Under the pieces are notes generated by a model. That model had not been told where the DNA came from. It was given only the letters and a program-made list of their open reading frames with translations, and did no database searches. The position numbers and the translations under genes were made by a program. Positions 46,326 to 56,390 of a DNA stretch of 64,000 nt are shown here, one piece after another; the stretch's first letter is position 1, and every line of letters begins with the position of its first letter. The DNA is from Notospermus geniculatus (lineage: Eukaryota; Nemertea; Pilidiophora; Heteronemertea; Lineidae): positions 367,121 through 431,120 of the forward strand of contig NMRB01000339.1 in the NCBI GenBank assembly GCA_002633025.1, given 5' to 3'.

Positions 46326-47256
46326 GGCGACCAGCAGCAAAAAATCGCCGAATTCGCTGGAAAATTTGTAAGCAAATATATTCTCTCCACCAACAAACCT
46401 CATTTTCAACTGTCATGACTAGCAGACGCCATCTTTCAACAACTCGAGGAACTCCATTCGCAGTTCGGCGGCAGAACGCCTACTCGACATGCGTACTTCA
46501 AATCATGCAAATCTACTCTTACTCGACCTGGGAGTTTCAATCGAACTCGGCCAGGAAGGTGAGTTCTGTGTTTCGATTTATGAAATAGGAAATTCGAGCC
46601 TCAAATCGCCAGCTTGCCTACAATCGTCGTTCGAGAAACACCTTCCTCCAGGAGGCTCAGGAGTACCAGGAGGCTCAGGAGTACCGTAGAACATTGCTCA
46701 TATATCCAATAAAACGCACAAAAAACGACACACAAAGTAATACAAAAACAGAAATCGTCTTCTGAAACTTGCTAATTTCGTCACCCTAATCGGGGTCTTC
46801 CTCAAGCACTTTCTAGAAGATCCAAGAAGTGATTTCCAAAATTTTGGGTATTCTTTGTAATACTTGAACGACCCCTTTTAAGAAAGTTTTGTCTCGACAG
46901 TTTAGCGGACACGAGAGACGACGACGACGCAGTTTAGCTTTGGATATGAATCAAATAAAATCCCCCCAATACGGGTGTGGTGATCATGTCGATGATCATG
47001 ATTGATGATGATATAATTTTATTAAGGAACAGATGACTATACAAGTACATATACTACAATATGGGCCAAGGCGTAGGCATTATTGGCCCATGATCATGAT
47101 TCGCTTAGTCATGTCTAATCTGAGACAAAAGACTTTTCCATTCAGTAGGAATTGGCATGCCAACCACCAGGATGTAAGGCTCACGATTTTTCCTGCTTTG
47201 CCGAAAACGCGCACGGCTTACCCCCCCCCCCGCAGGCATGCAACGGATGGCATAAT

Positions 47257-47785
47257 AGAGAGGTTGCGCAGCTTTCCGACTCCGACTCCGGCTTCAACTA
47301 CTAGAATTAATGAATTGCAGTCCGGTGTAGACATCCTTGATAAAAACGCTCTGATAGACGTTTGCAAATCGTAAAATGCCACAACTTTGTGGCAGAATAA
47401 TTTTGACTCGTAATCGGAAGTGCACATAAATCGCAAATATTAGTGAGTTTTCGCAAAGCCCCCGAAACGCCAACGCGAACGTCTATCCCTTTGTTCGGTG
47501 CTGTCTTCGTGGCGTCGAACATTGGGTTTGGCGTTCGCGTTGGCGTTTCGGGGGCTTTGCGAAAGCTCGCTAGTCGTGTTTCAAGTCGTAACGACTAGGA
47601 TTACGACCTTAATATTCATTATTTATCCGCACTTCCGATTTATAAGGCCAAATTTTTCTGCCTTCAATTTATGGTGTTTGACGAATTGAAAACTTCTATC
47701 AAATCGTTTTTATCAAGGATGTCCATAGCGGACTGCAATTCATTCTCGTAGTTGAAGTCGGAGTCGGGCCGCTGCGCAACCTCTC
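47257..47785. mobile_element. Foldback element, GAGAGGTTGCGCAGC ends, TA (copy 3), split
   Basis: Same family as 35076-35463, with TA on both sides. Interrupted by 47443-47570. Unit A has no element at this place (ACGGATGGCATGCTTTGCGA, about 41398). Confidence 0.85.
47443..47570. mobile_element. 128 bp hairpin MITE nested in a foldback element, TA
   Basis: GTGAGTTTTCGCAAAGCCCC and its mirror lie in TA. Arms of about 39 bp are nearly perfect and include AAACGCCAACGCGAACG. The uninterrupted sequence is seen at 35248 and 40648 (CGCAAATATTA..GTCGTG). Confidence 0.85.
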
Positions 47786-47817
47786 TAATTAGCGACCGTC
47801 ACCCAAGTTGGATTTTA

Positions 47818-49344
47818 TGCTGATGTCAAGTCACACTGCGATTGCCTGCGCTGCCACGGAACAGTCGCAGGCTTTCTGCCGGCCCTATAATTCCTATAAA
47901 TTCCTATATTTTTTTGTTCTCCCTATAAATTCCTATTTTTTGCAAAATTTGCCCTATAAGCCCTATTTTTTGGTTTCCCTTGACCCTATAATTTCCTATT
48001 TTCTCTTTTCTGGTATTTTCACGCGAGCTCGCAACTCCGCAAATTTTTAATGGTGTGATCCCTGTCGTTGGCATACAAGTTTTACTCTATGCCCAGACAG
48101 GTGTCCAGGTGTCTGGACCCCCTGTTCTCGCCCAGGCCATCATTTTTTTACCCGTATCACTTCATATAACAGGGAGAGGGGCCAAGTAGGTGCAGGGTCT
48201 AGCGGACCCCTGCTCTGATATTGTTGTCTTAGTAGGCCTACCCGCAAAAGTTCTCTCAGTAAGCCCATCAGGTAGGCCTATCCGTTGTTGGGTGTGGCGA
48301 ATGCGACCAGGTTCACTCAGTCAAGACTGAAATGTTGGGAAATGGCGTCTTTGGTGTGCAGAATTTACAAAATTTCCTACGCGAGGGGGCACCCCCTCGC
48401 GCTCCCCCTCCACCTTCTCCCTCGACGGTCCTGGACCCCCTCTGCTCGAATTCCTGGACACGTGCCTGATGCCAGTATGCCAGCTTCAGGGACTAGCATA
48501 TTGTGAGTATAGTCAGATCTACAGTCGTGAGTTCTGCGGACTATTAGGCCGGACAGCCCAGGCGAGGATCCAGAGGGAGGTTCGGTGTCCCCCCCCCCCC
48601 GCTTTCCAGCATCAATACATGTATTTATTTTCCCAATAATTTGCAGCAATAAGCAAAAATTTGAGCTAAAATAATGCTTCGCTTTTGATACCCGGTACTG
48701 AGATGCCAGGATATTGTGTCTACGGCCTTCTAGATTTCAAAATTTTCTGGGTACAGGAAGTTTTGGCGGCCCTTAACGCATCCCTCTGCCAGTCATGATG
48801 CGCGCCTGTAGGCCAACCCATATAGGTATGGTTTTCACATGATTTACCGTGCCAAAGGTCAAATATTGGGGGCGAAAGCCCTATAATACCCTATATTTGC
48901 CTTACAAACCATCCCTATAAATCCCTGTTTTTGGGATGGAAAAGCCCTATTATTTCCCCCTATAATATCCTTCCAGAGCAGCAGAAAGCCTGCAGTCGGC
49001 ATCAGGCGTCGTAATCACGGTCAGGTCACAAAAACGAAAATGTGTACGATCATCGTGGAACAAGCAGCATCAGCGCGTAGGGAATCGTAACTTCGTCACG
49101 TCGACTGCGAATGGATTACGCCCGTCGGGATGACACAGAGGTTGAATAGGTTCAACTCTTGCGATTCGTGATCTTTTTGATCGGCGACTGATCCCGATCG
49201 TCGTAACTGACGCAACTGCAGTCATGTCACACCATATCGGCGACTGATTTGTTCCACGCGGTCGTGTGCCTCAGACGTAAAAGTGATAAAAAAAGTCAGT
49301 CTGCGCCTGTTCTGTGCCATCGCATGGTCGACCTGACATAGCCA
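47818..49344. mobile_element. PIF/Harbinger-type MITE, TGCGGATGTCAGGTC family (copy 2), split
   Basis: TGCTGATGTCAAGTCACAC after TTA (47815-47817) and GACCTGACATAGCCA before TTA (49345-49347). Outside the nested 1127 bp element it matches 20112-20510 along its length. Confidence 0.85.
47867..48993. mobile_element. 1.13 kb element with GCAGGCTTTCTGC ends and CCCTATA subterminal repeats
   Basis: 13 bp termini GCAGGCTTTCTGC/GCAGAAAGCCTGC are flanked by AGTC on both sides (47863-47866, 48994-48997; possibly CAGTC). The copy at 20112-20510 preserves the unfilled CGGAACAGTCGGCATC (20150). Both subterminal regions are crowded with CCCTATAAATTCCTATTTT-type units. No transposase frame. Superfamily uncertain. 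Confidence 0.8.
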
Positions 49345-49406
49345 TTACAATCAGGACCGAAGCCAAGAATTATTGGCCCTGGATTATATGGAAGAAGCCA
49401 TCTTAA

Positions 49407-49652
49407 AGATAATGTATCACGGGTATTTTCGCGGGCCACGAAAATCATTCTTTATTTACATTTTGTTTGTTTGTGTCCAGTTTTTCTTTGTCTTATGAGT
49501 AATTTGTTGGTGGGCTGCCTCACCAGAATTCTTTTGGCACGAAATAATTCAATTTGGTGAGTTGGCATGTCCGAAAAGCCCAAAATAACACAATGTAAAC
49601 ATCCATGTTTTCAAACACTGAACGTAAACAATAAAGTCGTGATACATTATCT
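49407..49652. mobile_element. TTAA-class MITE, AGATAATGTATCA family (copy 3)
   Basis: AGATAATGTATCACGGG after TTAA; right end GTGATACATTATC with the duplication eroded to TAA. Unit A shows the unfilled CCATCTTAAGCTGC (about 41490). Confidence 0.9.
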
Positions 49653-49748
49653 AAGCTGCTCATGATCCTCACTTGCATGGCCTGGGGTGTTTTGCTTGCC
49701 GTTGCAAAGGCGAAAAATACTTATACACCACGACTTACTGGTGTTCCC

Positions 49749-50035
49749 AGGGCCGGATCCAGGGTTGAGAAATAGGGGCGGGGGGCACAACCCCGAGGGC
49801 GAAGCCCTCTGCTGGCGCGCACCGCAGCACCGCAGGTGCGCGCACACGAAGGGGGGTCCGGGTGGCCTCCCCCGGAAAAAAATCAAAAAATCAAAGCCCT
49901 GAGATGCGATTTCCCAGCATCTTACACATGAAATACTAGACGATTTCCAAAAAATGCAGTAAAAAATCATTGCCCCTCAAAAAATCGAGGGGGCACGTGC
50001 CCCATGTGCCCCCCTCTGGGTCCGGGATGGACGTG
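49749..50035. repeat. GGATCC-type G/C-rich element with hairpin tract
   Basis: Begins GGGCCGGATCCAGGG, ends CTCTGGGTCCGGGATG. Contains GGGGGGCACAACCCC, a GCGCGCACCGCAGC/GCAGGTGCGCGC stem and GGGGGCACGTGCCCC. Absent from unit A at this point. Confidence 0.65.
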
Positions 50036-50061
50036 AAGAGCTAGCGGGATGATATTCCCAT

Positions 50062-50135
50062 GTGCCCAGGCTAGATTCGATCCGGGACTGTCGCTTGCTC
50101 TGCGGACGTGATAACCACAAGGCTATCATTGGACG
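50062..50135 (-). mobile_element. tRNA-like SINE head in unit B
   Basis: The minus strand has AGCCTTGTGGTTATCACGTC (A box), then GACAGTCCCGGATCGAATCT (B box), followed by a body shared with unit A (ACACCAGTAAGTCGTGGTG). The duplication therefore copied this SINE. Confidence 0.7.
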
Positions 50136-50223
50136 GATTATTGCGTGACCGTGACAACCACTCCTGCTACATCGAGAGTGAAAAAAGACTCTCCTCGTGA
50201 AAACAACAAAAATGAAGGTTTAC

Positions 50224-50301
50224 CTGGTTAGTTGTCGTCTGGGCCAAAACGGCCGCTATCGCAGCAAGAGCTACCAGGAACAACAAAATCGTCTTCATCA
50301 T
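50224..50301 (-). CDS. Signal-peptide exon of an unknown small secreted protein, unit B
   Basis: Paralogue of 42034..41960. It encodes MMKTILLFLVALAAIAAVLA and six more residues, then CAG|GTAAAC in phase 0 (26 codons against 25 in unit A). The hydrophobic core is unchanged while the post-core residues differ, as expected for diverging mature proteins after tandem duplication. The 5' flank (about 50305-50410) is conserved as well. The intron that follows has been lengthened by transposons. No downstream exon recognised. Confidence 0.5.
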
Positions 50302-50721
50302 CTTTCTGCCTCCGTGAATCAAATGCGTGTGACACTCCTGCCTCACGAAGTCAAGCCCAGCAGTGATCTCGTTCCAGGACGATGTCACATTCAGATGGAG
50401 GCGAGGTAGATATCTAGGCCTGCTCTATCACAAGGTTATTTTAATTTTACGGTTATACGTTGTTCACTCCATAAAAGGACCTGCTCATGCCTTTTTTCTT
50501 ACAGATGCACCTGGCGGTTGTCTGGGTCTCCGGAGTCAATATCCAATGGGTCATACATGTATGAATAAAGACGAGCAAATGCTTTTACTTCACATTTGTA
50601 CAGCATTGCCTAATGCATTTGTATTGCAAAATTCAAGTAAAAGCATTTGCTACTCTTTATTCATATGACCCGGTAGGCCTATTTCCGCATCGGCACCTGA
50701 ACGTTTGTGAGAGCGGTAAAT

Positions 50722-51236
50722 CCCTTATACGAAAATGTGACGCGTGTAGGCCTAACTGACATTACCACGTGGTAATGGGCGAAATTTACCCATATTTTAT
50801 GAACTTTTACACAACGTTTGTGAACGTTTACACAACGTTTACACGAGGGTCTGTGGGTTCGAATCTGGCAGGAAGCGATGTCTTTCACCTTAGAAACTAA
50901 CCCATCTACTCTACTTCGGCTGCGGAGCTTCACCCATCTAATCTACTTCATGTTCCTCCGTCATTTGTGACCCCTTGCATAACATAAAACTTATGGGTTC
51001 GGAGATTGGTTGGACTACTGATGGACCATCTTTTCTGAAGATGGGGATTTGGCCTTGTGGTTAAGGCGTGCTGCCCCTTATTGATGGCGATTGATGCCTT
51101 ATGCGAGGGTCCGTAGGTTCGAATCTGGTAGGAAGCGATGTCTTTCACCTCATGACGTTCTTTGCACATTTTTGGTGTAAAATTCGCCCATTACCACGTG
51201 GTAATGTCATTTACACGTCTCACATTTTCGTGAGGG
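50722..51236. mobile_element. 515 bp element with ATTACCACGTGGTAAT in both ends
   Basis: Ends start CCCTTATACGAAAATGTGAC and, inward from the right, CCCTCACGAAAATGTGAGAC. Both then contain the 16 bp palindrome ATTACCACGTGGTAAT and GGGCGAAATT. It encloses a SINE family A copy (51036-51160) and a partial one near 50840-50900. Target duplication not resolved. Confidence 0.8.
51036..51160 (+). mobile_element. tRNA-derived SINE family A, plus strand (copy 2)
   Basis: GATGGGGATTTGGCCTTGTG, then GTGGTTAAGGCGTGC (A box) and GTAGGTTCGAATCTGG (B box), then GGAAGCGATGTCTTTCACC. Most complete head of the family in the window. Confidence 0.85.
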
Positions 51237-51716
51237 ATTATATTGCGCTTGGCTTATCATGAGTTCTTGTACTCGCTCAGCCCCTGCGTCTGATATGGCA
51301 GTTGATTGAGCCCGCTCCGCTGGTCAAGGCTCAACTAAGTTTTCTTCGGATGTTTCAACTGGATGGAAAATGGTAACTTCGCGGACAGGGCATCGTTGCT
51401 GCAAGCCCCGCCCACACTATGCGACTCGATGTAACGCAACTGAAAGCGTCGCGATTTTATTTTCAATCGCATAGAGAAGTATGGAAACCTTTGCTGTAGT
51501 CGCGTCGCAAGTAGTTGCTCAGTCGCCGGCGACGACTGATGCGAGTCTCCTCCTCCTACATCACATGTACATTTTAAACACGACGCGATGGTTCGCCTCG
51601 CATTGTGACGGGACTTCCACTTTGGAATTAATGGCATGAGGATGGACTGTACAAGGCAATATCCGATCGGATCATGGTATTCATGATGACATTTTTATCA
51701 TATTCCCCGTCACCTA

Positions 51717-52466
51717 CAGTAGTGTGCAAAAATACCGTAGAATCACCTTTCTCCGGTCACTTCATTATAAACTTCAACGTTCAATGGGAAACGCCTTCGT
51801 CACTGTGGAGTCATCGTCACAGTGGCATGACTTCACCTGGGACCACATAGCGAACTGTCATTGGCCGCTCACGAAAATGGGCATGAACAGACAATGAATA
51901 ATTAGAGGCCTTGCATATCTGACACTGACCGGAGAAAGGTGATTCTACGGTATTAGAACACTTGGCAAATCTTAAGAAACTGATGTTATATTTGGTCCCA
52001 GAGCCTGGATTTCACTTCCCTGCCATTGTAAAAGGTAAAGGCAAAGGTACTGAGATTCTTTCACCTACGAATTTATCAGTCCAGTCTTTTTTTTACATTT
52101 TACTCTAATATTTAGTATGCCCCCCCCCCCCATTGGCAGCAGTCACAGCAGCACATCTTCCTGGCACTGTGTCTATGTATTTTCTAAGAGTTTCAACCCC
52201 AGTGTTATTCCACGCTCTCAGAAGCTCATTTCAGAGAGTTTCCTTAGAGTTGTTCAACATTTCCAAAATGCAGTATGTTCTCAAGAAATTGACAAAGGTA
52301 TCATGCAGGTGTCTCTGGAACATTCATTATGCAATATCAGTATGGTTGAAAAGGTTCCATTGATGAAAGAAACGATGGTTTCTTGGCTACATTGGGGTCA
52401 TTTCATTGAAATAATACTTCGTTTTCCAGTTCATGGCAAGCGTTCTAATATTTTTGCCCACTATTG
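51717..52466. mobile_element. Tc1-like non-autonomous element (copy 2), split
   Basis: CAGTAGTGTGCAAAAATA at the left and TTTTTGCCCACTATTG at the right, with TA on both sides. Unit A has the unfilled CATCTATAAATATCC at about 45155. The left terminal repeat is cut by 51735-51950. Confidence 0.85.
51735..51950. mobile_element. 216 bp MITE in TA, CCGTAGAATCACCTTTCTCC ends
   Basis: Perfect ends CCGTAGAATCACCTTTCTCC and its mirror with TA on both sides. The intact sequence at 43864 (GCAAAAATATTAGAACACTT) gives the unfilled site. Confidence 0.9.
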
Positions 52467-52655
52467 TATAATTATCTAACACGAGGCAATAAACATGCAC
52501 AGTCCCAGTGAAGTATGCATGACGACAAAATGTCGCCACTATTTCGTTTAGTTTCTATTCATTCGTGTAGATGGCGACACCATACAGTAAGCTAGTCACG
52601 TGACTGAAGGTGTATCAGGAAGGTGAGTTCTGTGCGTCGATTTATGAAATAGGAC

Positions 52656-53640
52656 GAGTTTGAGATTGATTTGTGTCAAAAGAGAGTTTTGGAAATACTT
52701 ATCATTGGCCTTGTTTTAGAGATTTTATCTTCAAATCTTAGGAAATGTCAACCGATTGATCAATATTACCCGGTAAAATATGATTATCGTTTGTTTTCTC
52801 CGAGGATGAAAATGATAGACAACACCCGCTGTGTTTGTGATGCATGCTTGATGTACGTGTTGCATGCACTGATGATGATGCACTGCATCATCCATGTCAT
52901 CCTGATGAAATCCTCCGATCAGTCTGCCGATGATGCATCTTGCAGCATCATCTGATCTCGGACTCTGTCTGTGGGCCTAGGTTATGTCCGACATCATGTA
53001 TTACAAAATGTGTCGTGATGGCATGCTGAGCATGCTGAGTGTGTCACTGTCAGTGTGTGTTGTCATGGGTTGTCTCACTCATCCCATTCGATTCAATTCA
53101 TTTTGCATCGGATTGGATTGGTCTTCAGCATCATGAGCATGTCATGATGTTCAGCGTGCGCGATGAACTCATCATCATGTCGTCATGAGGTCATGCCATC
53201 GTGGTCCCTAAAAATGGGCATGATGCCGTGGGGCATGGCTGCATGGACGACATGAACAGAATGATGAACTGTCTGAACATCCCCCCATGTCATGTCAGTG
53301 TCCATCAGTGAGTCATCCCGGACTGTCATGTCATGTAGCCTAGAGGCTAGGCCTAGGCAGGCCTAGGTAGGCCCCCACAGTCTCGATCTCGGGAGTCCTG
53401 CCTGGCTGGCACATCAGAAAATGAAGGTAGGCCTAGGCCTAGTTTGCTGCCAATGTGCTGCAACACCTGATGGTGCTTTTCAATTTCAGCAGAAGACTGC
53501 ATTTTCCTTCTTTTTATAGGCCCCCTAGGCCTAGTTCTTTTTTTTCTATGTATTTTGAAAAAAAGGATCTCATTGACGTGTTTTTTCTTCGTAATACTTT
53601 TATTGAAATGTTTCCTATTGAGTATTGACAAAGTTGGATG
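52656..53640. other. ATG/CATCATG-rich stretch, no supported gene
   Basis: From 52800 to 53300 the sequence is saturated with GATGATGCA, CATCATG and GTCATG words, and 53340-53450 with AGGCCTAGG. A 92-codon minus frame (53631..53353) contains a possible start at about 53503 but has no donor after it and no homology I recognise. Confidence 0.45.
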
Positions 53641-53934
53641 AGACCATGGTTCCCTTGTTGGTTGCCCAATGGGGGTTAGGGCTTTTGATTGGCGTACCCT
53701 GATGAGAGACCTGATGGCATCCTGTGGGAGGATAAGTTGACTCGAAAAGTTCAGTTGTTCAAAGGTAGCCGTTTGGCTAAATAACTACAAATTTTCATAG
53801 CAAATATCTAGGATTGAGATACTGCCAATGGAAATACATGTAGAAAGGACTTAATTATGGCGATTAAAATGGTGAAAATCAAGGAATTTTTGCAGTCCTG
53901 AGTGTAATGTGCTTTGGAAAAGAAGATAAATTAA

Positions 53935-54300
53935 AGGGACTAGGAAAATTTTTTCAAGCTTCGGTTATTACAAAATGCTAGTCTTTCATGATAAATTCCC
54001 ACCGTCAATTCACTTTTTCAATTAAGTGTTAATTACTGGCACCCAGACAAATCAGTCATCACCACACCATGGAGTTCACCACGTCACTGGGAACCTCATC
54101 GCTGTATGTATTGTATGGAGCGAGCTTGTACTCTATTATGTTGATTAGGTTCCCAGTGACGTGGTGAATGCTCCATGGTGTGGTGATAACTGATTTGTCT
54201 GGGTGCCAGTAATTAACACTTAATTGAAAAAGTGAATTGACGGTGGGAATTTATCATGAAAGACTAGCATTTTGTAATAACCGAAGCTTGAAAAAATTTN
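53935..54300. mobile_element. TTAA-class foldback MITE with near-perfect ~150 bp arms, right end lost at an N
   Basis: AGGGACTAGGAAAA follows TTAA (53931-53934). The left arm (to about 54100) reappears reversed from about 54140 to 54299 with only a few changes. The single N at 54300 falls where the last ~15 bases should mirror the left end. Confidence 0.8.
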
Positions 54301-55295
54301 GTGCATGTGAAGTTCCGGCCCAATCGGACATCCAATATGGTCGCCAGGTGGCATAAACCCAAAAAAAATCCAAGTCCTACACGGGAATGACTTGACCCAG
54401 ATTGCTCATAACTGGTATGTACCTCCCTCTGTCATTAGACTATTATGTCCAACCCGGTGAGCACATGGTCCATGGACCATTTTTAAATAGTGAACTGATG
54501 ATTGAGAGATGAGTAAATCTGTGAGTACAGTTACATGTAGAATGTGTTGCCTTGAATGGGGCCCTAGGATCGATTTCTCAGAGCTCTGTACTGTAACTCT
54601 TTCATCAAGGTTACACATACTTGTAACTTTGCTGGCATTGCTGAAGATGATTCTTACCTGCAGAAGGAATTTCTGAGAGGTAAAAATAGTTGAGTTTGTT
54701 CTAATGTCAGGTGTTATTCTATGCATTCAGCTTCAGCAGCAGTGACCATGAGTCAGTCTACCACATACAGTACCTGACACTGGATGAGTATTGGTAGTGT
54801 TACTGCAGACTTTGTATTGGTGCGTGCAGTGTTTCCGCCAGAGGGTACTCAGGATGCACTGAGTACCCTCAAAGGAACAGAAAAAGGCCATTTTCTTTAA
54901 TTTCATGTGGTTTTTGCTGATTTTGAAGAAATGCGTAGCCTCAAAAATATTTCTGGCAGAAACCCTAGCGTGGGCAATTTGACTGGAAGTCACTGTATTC
55001 TAGAGTTGTATATTGCTGAATAGAACAGATGTCGGTGTGTGAAGAAGATCATCATAAAGTTATAGATGTACTCTGCCAGAACTGCTTCAAAATCATAAGC
55101 CTGCTGAAAAATGTGACCCACTCCAGCAAAACCAGGCGCTTCTCACAGTTTATCATCATTGATCATCAGTTTACTCAACTATTATCACTGCTGTCCACTA
55201 CTATTGTCAACCTGTAGAGATGTACATTTTCAGCTATTCTGATGTAAGGCCGTTAACCCTTTATCGGTGACGACATGCGCCTACTTATTGCTACA
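54301..55295. other. No supported gene; small GTTTCCGCCAGA repeat
   Basis: A 54830-54967 segment has GTGTTTCCGCCAGAGGGTAC and TTTCTGGCAGAAACCCT as imperfect inverted ends, similar to the end at 61560. Elsewhere only anonymous frames. Confidence 0.45.
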
Positions 55296-55297
55296 TA

Positions 55298-55548
55298 CAG
55301 TACAGGTCACAATTGACATCCCTACGGCTTCGCGTAAGTTACTCGTAAGTTATGCGTAACTTACGGCTTTGGTTTCGCGTAACTCACTGCGTAACTCGCC
55401 AAAATCGCATAACTCGCCTCGTAAATCATTGTGTACCTAGCGAAATTCGCGTAACTCACATCGTAAGTTACGCTCGTGAGTTGTTGCGTAAGTTACGAGT
55501 GACGCGTAACTTACGCGAATTTAGGGATGTCAATTGTGACCTGTACTG
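55298..55548. mobile_element. Tc1/mariner-type MITE, CAGTACAGGTCACAATTGAC family (copy 3)
   Basis: TA on both sides, perfect CAGTACAGGTCACAATTGAC ends, interior inverted relative to 6554-6817. Length 251 bp. Confidence 0.9.
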
Positions 55549-56110
55549 TACATGTAGATTGGGTCCCAGATATAGCCTATTTTCAATCTGATTTTGAAGT
55601 CCTGGTGGTCAGGAATGGTTGAGGATGCAGGAAAATTGTTTGGAGCACTATTTTTGTCACATGATGTTTTAAAATACATGTACATGTATCTCCTGAAAAA
55701 GACCATGAGCATTAGGGATAAGACTAAGAGCTCTATTGGCTTCCTGTGTGAAGATGTACATGTATGCTCATTGACAGTCAGCTGTCAATTGACAAATTGG
55801 GATCTCAAGCCTCCAATTACTGAAGTACGGGAATGATGGGGGTATATGTACCAAGTTCATAAGTATCGAGAGTACTATTTATTAATTTGTGTGATATCGG
55901 TTGCCAAAGATTTGTTGCACTTGCATAGTGTTCTTCATTGCCCAAACAATTTTGGATGTAGTTTGATTGACAGAATCGTCGACTCTCTGAAGGCACGTTG
56001 ACATTTATTAGCACTTTAAACCGATCTGAGACCGGCCTAAACAGTTAGGGCCATATTCATAAAGGGTGTTTAGCCTGATCAGCGTACAAATTCTGCATTA
56101 CACAGGTTAA

Positions 56111-56383
56111 AGGCCTAGAAAACTATTGTCTGATGTCTGTATGGTGCTTCACCAGAGGGGTTTACCCGCAGGATAATCACACGCGTACAACTTTCCTGCG
56201 TCTAAACCCAAGAGCACAAAGGAAAAGTTAAACGATCAGGCAGGCTTGTCTAGAATTTGTCCAACACTTTCTTTTGTCCTCGCACACTGAGACGCAGGAA
56301 AGTTAGATGCGTGTGATCATCTTGTGGGTAAATGCCAGAGATCAGGCAGCATACAGAAAGCAGAACAATAGTTTTCTAGGCCT
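56111..56383. mobile_element. MITE, AGGCCTAGAAAACTATTGT ends, nested
   Basis: AGGCCTAGAAAACTATTGT and ACAATAGTTTTCTAGGCCT, with TAA on the left and TTA on the right. Inner ACACGCGT/ACGCGTGT-like and AACTTTCCTGCGTC motifs are also mirrored. Confidence 0.8.
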
Positions 56384-56390
56384 TTAACCC

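Larger units (their letters stand above)
40355..46596. repeat. Tandem segmental duplication, unit A
   Basis: Matching blocks with unit B (46597-52655), in the same order: 40379-40440 with 46606-46680; 41230-41440 with 46880-47250; 41456-41640 with 49365-49748; 41821-42290 with 50090-50550; 43302-43383 with 51237-51312; 44383-44443 plus 44866-45234 with 51353-51715 plus 52467-52545; 45858-45910 and 46545-46596 with 52545-52655. The rest is transposons present in only one unit. Confidence 0.85.
46597..52655. repeat. Tandem segmental duplication, unit B
   Basis: Begins where unit A ends (ATTTATGAAATAGG then TTCGAGCC) and closes with the same GTGAGTTCTGTG...ATTTATGAAATAGG block at 52621-52653. 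Shares its backbone with unit A but carries its own insertions: 47257-47785, 47818-49344, 49407-49652, 49749-50035, 50722-51236 and 51717-52466. Confidence 0.85.

Noticed and set aside
53353-53631. First exon of a minus-strand gene (possible start near 53503)
   Set aside because: No splice donor follows before AGGCCTAGG repeat DNA, and the protein resembles nothing I know.
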